A DNA stretch of 64,000 nucleotides from Endomychus coccineus (GCA_958510875.1 OY294068.1:173631411-173695410), one strand, 5' to 3'. Positions 11,149 through 23,680 are shown, counted from the stretch's first letter. Notes: generated by a model not told the origin, from the letters alone. Numbers and translations: made by a program.

Positions 11149-12480
11149 CTGTAAACAGTTAAAACGCCAACGTTAGAATTCAGCCATTCCGTTTTGTTCT
11201 ACTAAATAAACATCCGCAAACGCAGGAAATTTACAACTGTGTTTTATGCAATATTAACAACGCAATGAGATGCAAAACGATGTGTAGCATGACATAAAAA
11301 TATGACAAGTGTTGCGTGTGAGCCGTCTATTCAGGGAACGAGATGTACAGTTATCTGTCTTTCTTCTGATTATACTATTAATCATGTCGCCTTTGTCGCG
11401 CTCGGTACGGGGATTCCATAGGGAAACTGCAAATTTAGCATCTCGCACGGGCGATATTTCAAAGTCCAAAGCACTTTCCTCCATAGTGAGTGACTTTACT
11501 ATTCATTCGGCCGAGTTTCATTTTTACTTTAATGGAATCGTTTACAAAGATAAATGAATAAATAGAACAAATAAATATTTCGCAAGTTATTTTCGAACTT
11601 CTTTACCTCTAAATTAACTTATGCTCAACTTTACATAAAGTTGACATTAATAATACCTTCAGGATTACATTCTATGAAATGTTACAAGGATTAGGCTATT
11701 TTACATTCTTTATTCGGATTCATTCCTTGGAAACTTTTTCAGAATATATTGAGAATTGTTTCACCAAACAAAGCAATTCTAACAAAAAGTTATCAATTAG
11801 CACTAGTAAGTATGAAATAATCACCCTTATCCTTTCAGCTACCATCATTTCTTTTATAGTTCATTTGATACAACTAAGAATCAATTCTTCAAATATTATT
11901 GTTAATGTTATATATTAGATTGGCTCTTTTGTGGTAAGTCAGTACTTGGTAATATTTGTTTGAAGAAGCTAGTTACATTTATTTATTGAATTATGAAAAT
12001 CAAACTATCAGTAGTTATTTTATCTAAATTTGAACACTATACGACTTAGTTATAAGCTGTGGTAGATGTTTGCAGTTTCAAAGACCTTATGGGAAAGAAC
12101 AATTATTAACATTAATTGAAAATTAGTAGATTTTGATGCTCACAATCCTAATTTACAGATATGTACATGTTTCGAGGTCTAAAACTTACACCTCATCATC
12201 AAGTATTATAAGTGGCTGTACGAAAAGTATGTATCAGTCTTGATGATAATTTATTAATGTATCAGTTACAATTTGAGTTTGATAATAAACTGTATATAAT
12301 ACTTTATATTGTTGAAATATCTTTGTTGTTAAAATATTGTAACACGTTGAATTGTTAAAATTAAAAAAAAAATTCAATTGGGCAAAACAGATGTGGTTCC
12401 AGGAATTATACAGTATATAGTACTTACATTCATTTATAAGAAATATTTGTAATTACAATTAGTTTCGTATTTAGATGTAC
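11149..12480. other. Intron start with an unassigned open frame
   Basis: Mostly AT-rich. A GC-richer stretch (about 11260-11490) is open on both strands; on the minus strand it reads MEESALDFEISPVRDAKFAV and onward for 76 codons. I recognise no family. Its position about 100 bp upstream of the sarcoglycan acceptor would make it intronic, or an alternative first exon or promoter of that gene. No donor site could be paired with it. Confidence 0.3.
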
Positions 12481-13755
12481 TACGAGGGCAAGGTGAAAAG
12501 TCCTTGAAAATTGAACAGATGGCGCCACAATCGAAAATCCCATGTGACATTTGTGATGTTCGATGTATCATCTTTAACTAGAACGCGTTAAAATTTTCAG
12601 ACTAATATGCGATTCAGTTCTGATTTGAGACCCATCGAAAGCAAGCAACCTTGATGATTTTTGTGAACATGGAAAAAAGTGGATTTCGCATCTTGATTAA
12701 ACATTATTTTTTAGGTGGACAAAACATTCGCAAACCAAAGCATCGCTTGTTAAACATTATGGGAACGCTTAACCATCGATTGGAACGATTCACAAGTAGT
12801 TTACTGATTTTCGTTGTCATAGTATGACCACAAAGGAACTCATCCAATTGAGGTTACAAAGCCAGAAATCGTCGATAAAATCCATGGTATGATATTGGAC
12901 GATCGGCGAGTTAAAGTGCATGCGATTGCTGAGGCTATGGGCATCTCAACCGAATGGGTACAGAACATTTTGCAAAAATTTTTGAATATGAGAAAGCTAT
13001 CTGCCAGATGGGTGTCACATTTGCTTTCTGTTGACAACAAGCGCGATTATGTGACAACTACAAAGGAGTGTTTGTCTATGTCAAAGAGCGATAAAGAGGA
13101 CTTTTTCGACGTTTCGTAGCCGCGGACGAAACGTGGATACATCACAATATACTAGAGACCAAAGGATAGTCGATGCAGTGAACTTGTCCTGACGAGTCGA
13201 AGCCGAAAAAGGCCAAAGTGGGTTTTCGGCCAACAAAGTCATGGCGACAGTTTTTTGGGATGCACACGGAATCGTCCATATCGATTACCTTGAAGAGGGC
13301 AAAACGATCACCGGCTTACATTATGCAGAGCTATTGGATCGATTCGACGCCGATTTGGAACGAAAGCAAAGTAAACAGGGCTTTTTCACCAGGACAACGC
13401 ACCAGCGCACAGGTCCGCAGTTGCAATGGCAAAATTGCATGAATTGCGCTACGAATTGGTTCGTCATCCACCGTATTCTCCAGATTTAACCACCTGGAAT
13501 TTTTATCTATTTCCAAACATGGAGAAATGGCTCGGCGGAAATAGATTTGGCTCTAACTATGAGGTCATCGCAGAAACAAACGCCTATGTTGACGTATAGC
13601 CGAAATGGTATCATTTGGAAGGGATCGAAAAATTAGAAAAACGTTGGACGAAGCGTATCGGACTACAAGGAGATTATGTTGAGAAATAAAATAAGTTTTG
13701 ACCAAAAAAATCATTTCTTCTTTCTTTTTTCAGGGACTTTTCACCTTGCCCTAGT
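12481..13755 (+). mobile_element. Mariner transposon, near full length, transposase broken
   Basis: The ends are inverted repeats: TACGAGGGCAAGGTGAAAAG at 12481 and its near-perfect complement ending TTCACCTTGCCCTAGTA at 13755, with TA at both tips. At 1275 bp the size is canonical for mariner. Coding runs from an ATG at 12669 to a TAA at about 13689 (around 340 codons, the family length). Visible parts are the N-terminal FRILIKHYFLGG, ILDDRRVKVHAIAEAMGIST, the first Asp in DETWIHH (about 13125), HIDYLEEGKTITGLHYAELL, the second Asp in LFHQDNAPAH (about 13390) and the third in YSPDL (about 13475), which is the DD34D triad. Stops and frame changes in the N-terminal third and after the first Asp make it inactive. 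Confidence 0.93.
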
Positions 13756-14177
13756 AGCTCTTGTCATAAAACTGTATATGGAGGAATCATGCCCATTTGT
13801 GAGCACCATTGCCCCACGGGTTTTAAAGGTAGAAAATATTAACAAGAAAAAAGTAGTTATTCAAATAGCGTATATAGAACATTAAAATAGGAAGTTAACA
13901 ACACATTTGCAGACAGTAATTACTATAAAACAGTTACACAATAATTGTTGACTCATCGCCTTATTTTCTCTGGTATAAATATTATAGCAATATGCACGTT
14001 TTCACATCATCTGACGTGTCTTCCAAATTTAATGGCGCAATGTATGCTACCCCTGGCAATCTCAAATACAAATACGTGAGGGCAGCACTAGCTACCATAC
14101 GCAAAGCACCCGCCGATTTCAAATATGATAATCATGCGAACGATTATCCGCTATAGTGTGATAACGCTTTGTTAATA
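13756..14177. other. Spacer, nothing recognised
   Basis: No gene or repeat assigned. Moderately GC-rich around 14030-14130 with no homologous frame that I recognise. Confidence 0.35.
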
Positions 14178-15184
14178 TACCGGGATATCAAAAATTATCT
14201 TGGTCAAGGGAGGTTGTGGAATCTAAAACGCGTGTCTTACTTTACGTTATCAAAACTTGTGTTAAATTAATCAATTTTAAGTTTCTAAAAGTGAGAAATT
14301 TCGCAATTTTATACGAATGTTATAACACTCGGAAGTCTCTAGCGCTTTAGACTCCGGGATTTTCACGTGGCCTATCGAAATTAGAAGGTTCGAATTGTAT
14401 AAAAACACAATTGCATGAACGCCAGACGTCCTATGTAATTAGCTACGAACGTAATCATTTTGACATATGCCTCGAGGAGCTCGCTACGCGTCAGTTAGAG
14501 TTTATACTTTTTACCTCGATCTTGTTAATTCGGGGCCGTTTTATGCCCCGTGCGGACGGCGCCAGTTGTAATAAAGTGTTTTCGGCTATAGGCCGCTAGC
14601 TTTTAACCGCTTTTGGGTATATTTTAGTAGCTAGAAAATTCCCTTTGGTACGTCGCACGTTAGACGCGTGTAGCTGACACCTGAGAGTACTTGTTTCTAT
14701 TTTAATTGAATTTTCCTATTTAATCGACATTTTGGGACCCGAGACTATGCTATTTAGTTGGCCCCGTTCATAAACTAACGTCATGGAGCGAAAACCGCAT
14801 GCGAAAAGTCCTCGTAAAGACGTTCTATGTTCCGAAGATTTGCACTTTTCTAACTCGCGAGATACGCGCTCCTCACGTGAACGTCATTCGATTTTTCGAA
14901 AACTAACCAATTTAAAACAGTTTTCGACCCCGTTTGTAGCTATTGCGACCTTGTAAAAGGTTCAAAGTTAACATTTCGTTTTACATCCCACAACCACCCT
15001 TGACCAAGATAATTTTTAATTTGTAGTTCATTATTGTTTTAGAACTGAAATAAATAGGTATGAAATTTGTAGGTTATTGATGATGTCAGTGTGACAGTGA
15101 CATAATTATTTCAAACGTAAAGTAAGACACACGTTTTAGATTCCACAACCACCCTTGACTAAGATAATTTTTGATATCCCGGTA
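14178..15184. mobile_element. Long-TIR transposon (non-autonomous), family member 1
   Basis: Starts TACCGGGATATCAAAAATTA and ends with the inverse TGATATCCCGGTA; the inverted repeats run about 67 bp. The right arm continues inward as a second, nested copy of the terminal motif (near 14985-15035) separated by a block with GATGATGTCAGTGTGACAGT. The same arrangement occurs at 44100-45012, which retains transposase pieces, so both belong to one family. The 700-bp interior here is unrelated to the other copy and contains no recognisable transposase. TA is present at both tips, as for Tc1/mariner-type integration. Confidence 0.85.
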
Positions 15185-16149
15185 CTTACGCGATATGCAA
15201 ATTTATATTTATATCCTAAAAAACTATCGTATAAGGATGGTAGAAAATACTCATAGCGTCGTCAGCTGTACTGAAATTACAAAATTTTGGCCCACGACAA
15301 ATAACATTGTAAAATTTAATAAATTAGCAGACGTTATAATCCATATTTCCCGCTCACTACACCTTACAGCCATAGATAACTCTACTACTAGAGTTATATA
15401 TGCCTTACAGCATAGTGGGTGCATTTATAGTGGCAGTTATCAAGTTGAGTCCCCGGTCCCTTATAAAGTTGAGTTGCGTCTCATGATCAGAAAATCAACC
15501 CACATGAAAACCAATTAATAATAATTGGACATCTGTGTTAATTATTCCCATTCGTAAATTCAAGAATCTTTTTCTATTTTGTTGATTTGCTTTTGATGAA
15601 TACAACGGATACAACAAAGCTTTATATATTATGCACGCAAATGCTCACAATAATATAATATATACGTAAAAAAGATACTAAATTATGCGTTATGAGCTTC
15701 TCTTATTATATTTTAATCATTTCAGCTCTTGTCAACGTACGCAAGGATAGTAAACTTTATTCTATTTGTAGTTCGGAATAGAATGGAAGATATAATCGTA
15801 AAGCCTCGTGGACTATAATAAGGACAATGGACAGAAAACGCTGCTGTAGGAATACTGACCTGATTATGCATACATTTCCGGTATGTTCGAATATATGAAC
15901 CTCATTTAGTATAATTGTACTAACATCAGAACATACCATCATTTTAGTAGATACATTTTACCCCGGAATCATCAGTTCTAGAGGAAAACATTGCGACTTG
16001 TAAAATATACAGGGTGGGGCAGCTTTCTGTCATAAGGGAAGGGTAGTCCATGACGAGGGGGGGTGCTGGGCAATACTACAATATAATGAAGAAGAATCAA
16101 ATATTTATTTGGAAAATAAAAATTCAGTTTGCGAGGATTAGTTCCAATT
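15185..16149. other. Unassigned sequence
   Basis: No gene recognised. A plus-strand frame at 15171-15518 begins inside the transposon end and shows no family features. At about 16010 an ACAGGGTG-type tip is seen without a partner end. Confidence 0.3.
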
Positions 16150-16340
16150 ATTGCTCGTTGTTAGGAAAAACTCTTTGTTAATGAAGAATGGTTAATATAG
16201 CTAAGCCATTTAACCTGTGTCCACCTATAGTCCCCTTAATTCGGCGAAGGGGGCTAAATGAACGCTCAATAGGGCCCTTGTTATGCAGGACTTTGGCAGC
16301 AATATCAGCAGAGCTTTTCTTATAATAGGGAGAAGCGACT
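16150..16340 (-). pseudogene. hAT-family transposase C-terminal fragment
   Basis: One minus-strand frame reads SADIAAKVLHNKGPIERSFS followed by PLRRIKGTIGGHRLNGLAIL. The ERSFS.LRRIK....G..RLNGLA.L pattern is the hAT dimerisation domain (hATC) at the end of hAT transposases. The expected Ser/Ala-Ser before ERSFS is replaced (GPIERSFS), and stops follow a few codons later. There is no upstream catalytic domain or terminal repeat, so this is an isolated remnant. Confidence 0.65.
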
Positions 16341-18027
16341 CGCCTTTTTTTAAAAACTCAATTATATCGCTTCTTCTAATTTCTAACATATTTTTTCGAT
16401 TCTTATTCTTGTAAAGTAACACAATGGTATAACTTCAAAACTCTCGGATAAATCTACAGAGACAGTTTCGTTAAATGGAGCCGAAAAATTTAAACGGGAC
16501 ATGCTAAAGCTTGGGTTGGATAAGTTGAGAATGGATTTAAACAGAAAAGGCCAGGTCTATGGGGAATTGAGGATAAATATTTAAATATCTATAATAATGG
16601 ATTATCAGGATATTGATATCGAAACTATTGACCTGGGAAATGCACGTAACAATATTAGTTATTTATTGGATGACGAATATTTAGTCAATGAATGCATACA
16701 GTTAAAATCCTACTTACATAATAAATCAGATTTGTATGACTAACGCGGATGGCATGTACATTCAAACTAATTCAAAACTTATGGTAGTCCAGTCATTGAA
16801 GCATTTCAACCCGAACTCCGGTTAGTAAAGATCGATTTTCATGAATTAAACGGCATTCGATTCGAGATTGATGCGTATTGCAAAGGTGTGCTTTTGACTT
16901 TAAACAAAACAAAACTAGCAACGAATCAGCAACAAAAACGAAAAAGTGCTATAAAACTTTGTATTCCACATAGAAATAGCGTTTAGGGGGTTTTCGAATC
17001 CAGAGATTTCATATATGAAGTTGTTAATTAATGAAAATTTCAATTTAGCAATAAATCAGCAACAATTGTGCTGAAAATTACCAACAAAAATGGACAAACT
17101 TTTACTTGGAAGAGGAAAAAGTCTTACACATGTTTTTGAGGTGAAAAATATTACTACTATGTTTAAAATTAATAATTAACAAAAAATTAAGAACAAATTT
17201 GTAATGAATTGGCAACAAACGAACAATAAAATCAGATAAATTTTACTTCTTCATATTTTGTTGAAAATTTGAAAAACTTTCTAAATTTATTCAGTATTTA
17301 TTCGTCACATTATATGGTTCAGTACTTTGCTTACGCTCAAATTAATTCTTATTTAAAAGTAGCCTTTTTAGTAGCGATCGTTAAATACGTGAAAATATGA
17401 GAAAGCGTTATAGCGGCTGATGACTGGAACGACTACTACAGTGGTTCATAAAGTTAATCGAAATTATTATTCTTTTCTGCATAATGCTATTATTGTAATA
17501 ATTTTTTTAGAACTATTTGTGGAAACAATTTTTCAACTGCTCTCTAAAATAATCTTTTGATTGATTCTTAGGTAGGTATGACAAGAAATTGTTTGAAAAT
17601 TGAATTTGAGCCAAAATTGCATAAATAAGCTTATGACATTGAAATCGGAGTCTTTGATGTACTTTAATTAACGTGATTGTTTGTTTTTCAACAGTTATTT
17701 ATTAGGGAAACGAGACTTGAGTTCACGTCATGTTCAGAGAGTACAAAATGTAATCTATGGTACAAACTAAACACCTGGCGTTTCTAAATCAGAAATTAGA
17801 CTGCCCCACTATAAGGAAATGAAAAATATTAATCTTATAACTGGTCAATTTTTATCACCTTGTGCTCAAAAAACAAGTTTCCTCTTTTGGAAAAGACAAC
17901 TGGGACTGGATTGAAGGTTTTTCTCTTTAGAACACTTTGTTTTTTCAATCCGATCAGTAAGTCCGGAGTAATTTCAAAGCCTGAGAAGGATGCTCAAGTA
18001 TTAGAGAATTTGGGCATTTCAAATATC
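16341..18027. other. Unassigned sequence with two short open frames
   Basis: Plus-strand frames at about 16423-16584 (LSDKSTETVSLNGAEKFKRD and on to GQVYGELRINI) and 16597-16743 (48 codons from MDYQDIDIETIDLGNARNNI) have non-random amino-acid composition, but I cannot assign a family. The rest is AT-rich; 16900-17300 is very rich in A-tracts with CAAC/CAACAA repeats. Confidence 0.3.
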
Positions 18028-18964
18028 TACCATTAAACAAAAAGGAGTTATGTTGAACAGCGGTTTAAGCGTAAAGTTCAACAGTCTGCAGAACTTTTTT
18101 GTTCCACGCACTTTACTTTTACGCTCATGATATTTTCCGATATTTCCCTTATTTTCCGAGAAGGGCCTGTTTTTGGGTGACATTTTCACTGCTTTTTTTT
18201 TCCAGACTCAATCTTTGGGCGCTGTACTACATCGTCAAGCTAGAGACCTGCCAACCTTCTTTCTATCAAACTGATTTTTCCTATCGAACGACGAAGTGGT
18301 TGAAGTCTTTGCCTATTGAGGTTTTTTCTGATGAATATAACTCTCAAAATTTTAGGAAAAATTCCAATGCCTATTTCCTCTCCCAACATTCTACCGCTGG
18401 CTCACATGATGTTCTAAGAACATATTAAAGCAAATTGCCAAATCCTGAAATTCAATTTGTATCACCTTTCACTATGAATAAATGAAACTGTGTAATACAA
18501 CTAAAACTTGGACGTTTATAGTATATATGAGCTTCCAGCTGGAAGAAAAATAGAGTGCAATCAATTCCAAAAAAAGGAAAGAAGACCTGTCCTAATAATC
18601 ATAGACTCATTGCACTATTATCTGTGATCTCTATAGTGGAGAAAGCAATCAACATTGAGCTCATCAAATACCTAGAGACCTACAAAATCGTGAATGATCG
18701 GGAATATGGCTTTCGTCAGCAAAGATCAACAGGAGACTTGCTTGTCTGTAAAAAACATGGGGAATCTCTAGCTGTATCATTGGATATCTCCAAGGCATTT
18801 GACCAAGTCTTGCAGCAAAGCCTTTTTTGGAAACTTCCGCCATATGGTTTGCCACCTCAACTTTGTTGCTTACTATCGACTTAGATCACTTCATGTGATG
18901 GTTGACGGAGTATCCTTCGATACAATGACTATCAACGCTGGTGTTCCACAGGGATCTGTCTTGG
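18028..18964 (+). repeat. Segmental duplication unit, copy 1 (LINE tail joined to LINE RT)
   Basis: This 0.94-kb unit recurs at 22247-23183 with only scattered substitutions and one 3-bp difference (an extra ATG-type triplet at about 22860). It contains the C-terminal end and 3' UTR of one LINE copy (18099-18530; VKLETCQPSFYQTDFSYRTT, then KSLPIEVFSDEYNSQNFRKN) and the RT start of another (18555 onward). Because both copies share this junction, the duplication happened after the two LINEs became adjacent. Confidence 0.85.
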
Positions 18965-20870
18965 CAGCAACTTATTTTCTGCTTCATTCCAATGATCTGC
19001 TGGAAGTGACCACCTGTCCCGTCCACATCTTTGCAAATGATGGTACACTTCTAACCGGTTTCTCATCTAGAGCCCCTATGCCATTCAATGAAACTAGAGG
19101 AGCGAGACAGGGACAGGTTGACGCAATTAATGGAGATCTTGCAAAGATTTTGAAATCAGTATCTGATAATCTGGTAGAGTTTAATGCGACCAAAACTCAT
19201 GGAGTCCTATGAAGTCTTCCATAACAATGCTTGGGATCACCACCAACAGCACATTCTCATGAGACGATCATGGGAGGTCCATTGCGGGAACCGCTCCATA
19301 TAAACTTGGTTTTATATTCCGTGCCAAGAGCAATTTTACATCTCAGCAGTTCCTCATAATCTACAAAGCACATACCTGTCCTGGAGTACTTGTAGTATAG
19401 GAATCTTCCATCCCTATACGAGATTACCTAAAATCCCCAAATCATAGAATGCGACCTTATTTCTATTAGTAATGTTATTAAGCATATGTTGATAACTCAT
19501 AACTGACCCACTAACAATATGTTTACTTACATATTGTTTAGCACAAGATAACCTTGACATACAGAACAGGGTATCTCGAGGTAGTTATTGATGAAACGAT
19601 GTATATGCTAAGACTAGATTAACTAGGACATAATAACAATAACATTAGATTATTATATATATCATAAGTAGAACATGAGCATATCATATTGTAATCAGAA
19701 TCATTGTATCATTTAACTCATCGTGTACATTAGTATTTGTACTGTTATTATTTCGTAGAGCAAGACATTAAGCCCGTAATGACTCCGAGCTCTACTTTAA
19801 GTAAAGTATAGTTTTTATAAGTGTGTGTTTCTATTCCTATGCCTCCACCAGGACCACGGGTCAGCTTAGGGTAAACCGCCTGACTTTAAGAGCTGATCCC
19901 CACATGGCGACCTTTGCCAGTCTTTCCTGAGGGAAGAAAAAAAGAGACGAACCACTTCCTGCCCATATCGCCATATGTGATCCCCACATGGCGATCTCTA
20001 CCAGCTTTTTTTTTATGGGAAAAAACAGAAACGAACTGCTTCCTATCCACATCACCATATGTGATCCCATATGGCGACCCATACCAGTCTTTTCTGAAGG
20101 AAGGAAAAAAAAAGAGACGAACCGCTTCCTGCCCATATCGCCATAGCTGATCCCCACATGGCATACTTGCCAGTGCTGATCCCCACATGGCAATCTCTAC
20201 CAGTTTTTTCTACGAAAAATAAGAAAACGAACCACAGGAACGCATATGGCAGTGATCCCCACATGGCGATCTCTGCCAGTCCCTTTCTTTAAGGGAGGCA
20301 AACTTGTATTGGAATGGAAATGAAAAATTCAAGGATGGAAGGGTAGCTAATTTCACATGTTTGGAGTTGGGCTCCCAAACATACGCTGAAGCTCTTGGAT
20401 TCCATCCAGAAGAGAGCTATGACTTTGATTGATGATGTCACACGTACGAGGTCATTGGTCTCTAGAACATCGTAGAAAGGTGGGAGATTTCTCCCTTTTC
20501 TATAGATATTTCCATGGTCGGAGTTCATCGGACATCTCGTCTGTTGTTCCACTACGAGATATTCAAGATAGGCAGATAAGACGAGCTCAAACTAGTCACC
20601 CCTTTACTGTCAAGCTCGAGACCTGCCGAACTTCTTGCTAACAGACTTAATTTTTTTTATCGAACAGCGAAGAATTGGAACTTTTTACCTAGTGAGATCT
20701 TTCCCTATGCCTATAACCTCCAAACCTTCAAAAGAAAAATACGAATGCCTATCTCCTCGCACTACGTTTCACTGCTGGCTCACACGATGTCCTTCGAACA
20801 TCACAGGTTTCCTTCTCTTGTTAAAGTATAAAAAAGCATTATATTACAATTAGGTTGAGAAATGTCGTGG
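18555..20870 (+). mobile_element. Non-LTR retrotransposon (Jockey/CR1-like), interrupted
   Basis: Reverse-transcriptase blocks appear in order: NNHRLIALLSVISIVEKAIN, NDREYGFRQQRSTGDLL, AVSLDISKAFDQV (18555-18884), then in a shifted frame NAGVPQGSVLAATYFLL and HIFANDGTLLTGFSS (18799-19212). The catalytic box, usually (Y/F)ADD, is FAND, so the polymerase centre is lost. The post-RT region continues to about 19395 (ITTNSTFSWDDHGRSI), is cut by an insertion, and resumes at about 20366 (AEALGFHPEES...FFYRTAKNWNFLPSEIFPYA). The same family occurs at 42300-43420 on the other strand, and alignment to that copy defines the insertion limits. Confidence 0.82.
19396..20365. mobile_element. Insertion within the LINE, including a 105-bp-unit minisatellite
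   Basis: Sequence absent from the related LINE at 42.3-43.4 kb. The first 460 bp are AT-rich with TATAGGAATC at the left and resemble a solo LTR, though ends could not be fixed. From about 19890 to 20285 roughly four diverged units of about 105 bp repeat, each with GATCCCCACATGGCGATCTC, then CCAGT, a TTTTCTGAGGGAAG-like block, an A-rich run and GACGAACC.CTTCCTGCCCAT. Open frames here on the minus strand (MWGSxxAxxAGSGSSLFFF) are just the translated repeat. Confidence 0.65.
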
Positions 20871-21184
20871 AGTAATATGGTAACTAGTCATTATTGTAGT
20901 AGTTAATTGTTGAAATTCTACAACAGCCCTCAAGTTAATTTTGTGAAATCCCATCTGATTGCATATTGGAAAAACTACTCGCTAATTTGGAACATGGCTC
21001 TAACGATTGGATAATTAATGTTGCGTCTAATTTGGCGTAAAACTCGGATTTATTTCCACGTGAGCGCAGCGTCGAAAGTTGACATTCACACGGACATTCA
21101 CATCCTCACACGCGCACGAACGACATAAAATCCGGCTGCAGGTTCACAAACACTGAGACAATCCACTATTAGTCCCGTGTCAAG
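20871..21184. other. Spacer, nothing recognised
   Basis: Short unassigned stretch between the LINE end and an LTR-like block; contains a GC-richer piece with CACACGCGCACG near 21105. Confidence 0.35.
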
Positions 21185-21540
21185 TATCCAGTCCAGACCT
21201 CTACACCTCTTCACTTAGGGGCTCATATTTTACTTAGCCCGCGATAAATTTCTCTGCTTTATAACGTCAACTAGGAATACGATGGTAATAATGTAATAAA
21301 ATACGCACTAAATTATTTAGCTTAGCAGCTTCCAGCAATTCCTTTCCTTCTAGTCGTGCATCGTCTTGGGAATTCGTTAGCTGTGTCTTGCATCGCGATT
21401 ACTACGACTATAACATATTCGGAAATATCACGTTACTAAATGACAATTAAAACTGAAGCGATTTCGCAAACAGTCAGACAGATGGAACACAGACTCGTGT
21501 TTCGAGATAAATTAAAGTATTTATACTAGGTGGCATTGAA
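21185..21540 (+). repeat. LTR-like block, copy 1
   Basis: 355 bp nearly identical to 23184-23531, from TATCCAGTCCAGACCTCTAC to TATTTATACTAGGTGG. The second copy lies just upstream of a gypsy-type primer-binding site and gag, so this is probably part (U3) of the same LTR, left as a truncated solo copy. Flanking sequence differs on both sides. Confidence 0.7.
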
Positions 21541-22246
21541 ACTCTCATCTACGAGCGTCTCGCATAGTCTTGTAAACCTCATATAGGTTAAATGATATTA
21601 TATTTTCATTACGATAAGCAGAATACTCTTTTGATGCGCCCCGCAGGGAAATTTGCGACGGATTGAAATATTATATGAAATAGTACAAATACACATAATC
21701 ACATTAACATAGTAACAAGTATGATTACTACAGTTGTTTCAGCGCTTTGATAATTTGGATTTACGTTTCGATATTACAGTTTTACCAATTTATGGGATTT
21801 ACTTTTAAAACTATAAATCCTTTATTGATCACTCTATACCTGAATAAATTCACAATATGGTAATTTCCTTTCGTGATCTATATCTATAAGCCGACGCCGA
21901 TAATTGTTCCTACGGGTGTTAGCTGTTTCCGCAGGCGGAACCCGTTACCAACAGCTGCTATAAATCATAATACATAGCAAAATTGGATAGAATCAGCCAT
22001 TAGTGATTAAAATCCATTCCAAACTTAAATAAAATAACTATTTAAAAGGTCGATTTCATGAATGTTTTACATCCAAATTTCTTTGAAGTTGTAATGAGGC
22101 TGTTATTAGTTAGGAACTCTCATTTAAGTCATACGTGGTATTTGGACACTTGCCGTGCCAACAGGTCCTATGAACTATATAAACTGAATACAATTAAGCA
22201 ACTATCATTGACTAAGCATATGCATCGATCGTCGACCTGATGGTCA
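21541..22246. other. Unassigned sequence
   Basis: AT-rich DNA without a recognised gene or element, between the LTR-like block and the second copy of the duplicated LINE unit. Confidence 0.35.
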
Positions 22247-23183
22247 ACTACCATTGAACAAAAAGGAATTATGTTGAACAGCAGTTTAAGCGTAAAGTTC
22301 AACAGTCTGCAGAACTTTTTTGTTCCACGCACCTTACTTTTACGCTCATGATATTTTCCGATATTTCCCTTATTTTCCGAGAAAGGCCTGTTTTTGGGTG
22401 ACATTTTCACTGCTTTTTTTTTCCAGACTCAATCTTTGGGCGCTGTACTACATCGTCAAGCTCGAGACCTGCCAACCTTCTTTCTTTCAAACTGAATTTT
22501 CCTATCGAACGACGAAGTTGTTGAAGTCTTTGCCTATTGAGGTTTTTTCTGATGCCTATAACTCTCAAAATTTTAGGAAAAATTCTAATGCCTATTTCCT
22601 CTCCCAACATTCTACCGCTGGCTCACATGATGTTCTAAGAACATATTAAAGCAAATTGCCAAATCCTGAAATTCAATTTGTATCACCTTTCACTATGAAT
22701 AAATGAAACTGTGTAATACAACTAAAACTTGGACGTTTATAGTATATATGAGCTTCCAGCTGGAAGAAAAATAGAGTGCAATCAATTCCAAAAAAAGGAA
22801 AGAAGACCTTTCCTAATAATCATAGACTCATTGCACTATTATCTGTGATCTCTATAGTGATGGAGAAAGCAATCAACATTGAGCTCATCAAATACCTAGA
22901 GACCTACAAAATCGTGAATGATCGGGAATATGGCTTTCGTCAGCAAAGATCAACAGGAGACTTGCTTGTCTGTAAAAAACATGGGGAATCTCTAGCTATA
23001 TCATTGGATATCTCCAAGGCAATTGACCAAGTCTTGCAGCAAAGCCTTTTTTGGAAACTTCCGCCATATGGTTTGCCACCTCAACTTTGTCGCTTACTAT
23101 CGGCTTAGATCACTTCATGTGATGGTTGGCGGAGTATCCTCCGATACAATGACTATCAACGCTGGTGTTCCACAGGGATCTGT
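22247..23183 (+). repeat. Segmental duplication unit, copy 2
   Basis: Second copy of 18028-18964, same orientation, 4.2 kb away. It carries the same LINE tail (VKLETCQPSFFQTEFSYRTT) and RT start (HRLIALLSVISIVMEKAINI), but the RT ends abruptly after NAGVPQGSV at 23183, where it meets the LTR-like block. The other copy continues with normal LINE sequence, so the break is on this side. Confidence 0.85.
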
Positions 23184-23680
23184 ATCCAGTCCAGACCTCT
23201 ACACCTCTTCACTTAGGGGCTCATATTTTACTTAGCCCGCGATAAATTTCTCTGCTTTATAACGTCAACTAGGAATACGATGGTAATAATGTAATAAAAT
23301 ACGCACTGAATTATTTAGCTTAGCAGCTTCCAGCAATTCCTTTCCTCCTAGTCGTGCATCGTCTTGGGAATTCGTTAGCTGTGTCTTGCATCGCGATTAC
23401 TACGACTATAACATATTCGGAAATATCACGTTACTAAATGACAATTAAAACTGAAGCGATTTCGCAAACAGTCAGACAGATGGAACACAGACTCGTGTTT
23501 CGAGATAAATTAAAGTATTTATACTAGGTGGCCAACCGACATTGACCAGTTGACGCTGCACCGATCGAACATTAGGTAAATGGATGAATATATGTAAAAG
23601 GTTGTTGAATTCGGACGATGATACTAAGAACATCTAAATAAATGCCTTAGACCAAGTACACCGATCTTTTATTATTATAT
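23184..23680 (+). repeat. Probable LTR (5' part truncated) of a Ty3/gypsy element
   Basis: The first 350 bp match 21185-21540. Downstream come an AATAAA polyadenylation-type signal (about 23636) and a T-rich end, directly followed by TGGCGATCCTGCCAGAGG (23681), which has the form of a gypsy primer-binding site. The gag gene starts 450 bp further on. The usual TG...CA ends are not clear and the left end is cut by LINE sequence, so the LTR call is an inference from position. Confidence 0.45.

Noticed and set aside
12600..12840. First impression that the mariner at 12481 had captured a piece of the ATPase gene
   Set aside because: The shared DNA encodes normal mariner N-terminal residues in the sense direction here, so the mariner is the source and the ATPase frame is the chimera.
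19861..20264. Open frames with repeated MWG...AGSGSSLFFF on the minus strand
   Set aside because: Translated minisatellite units; no conserved family and overlapping frames on both strands.
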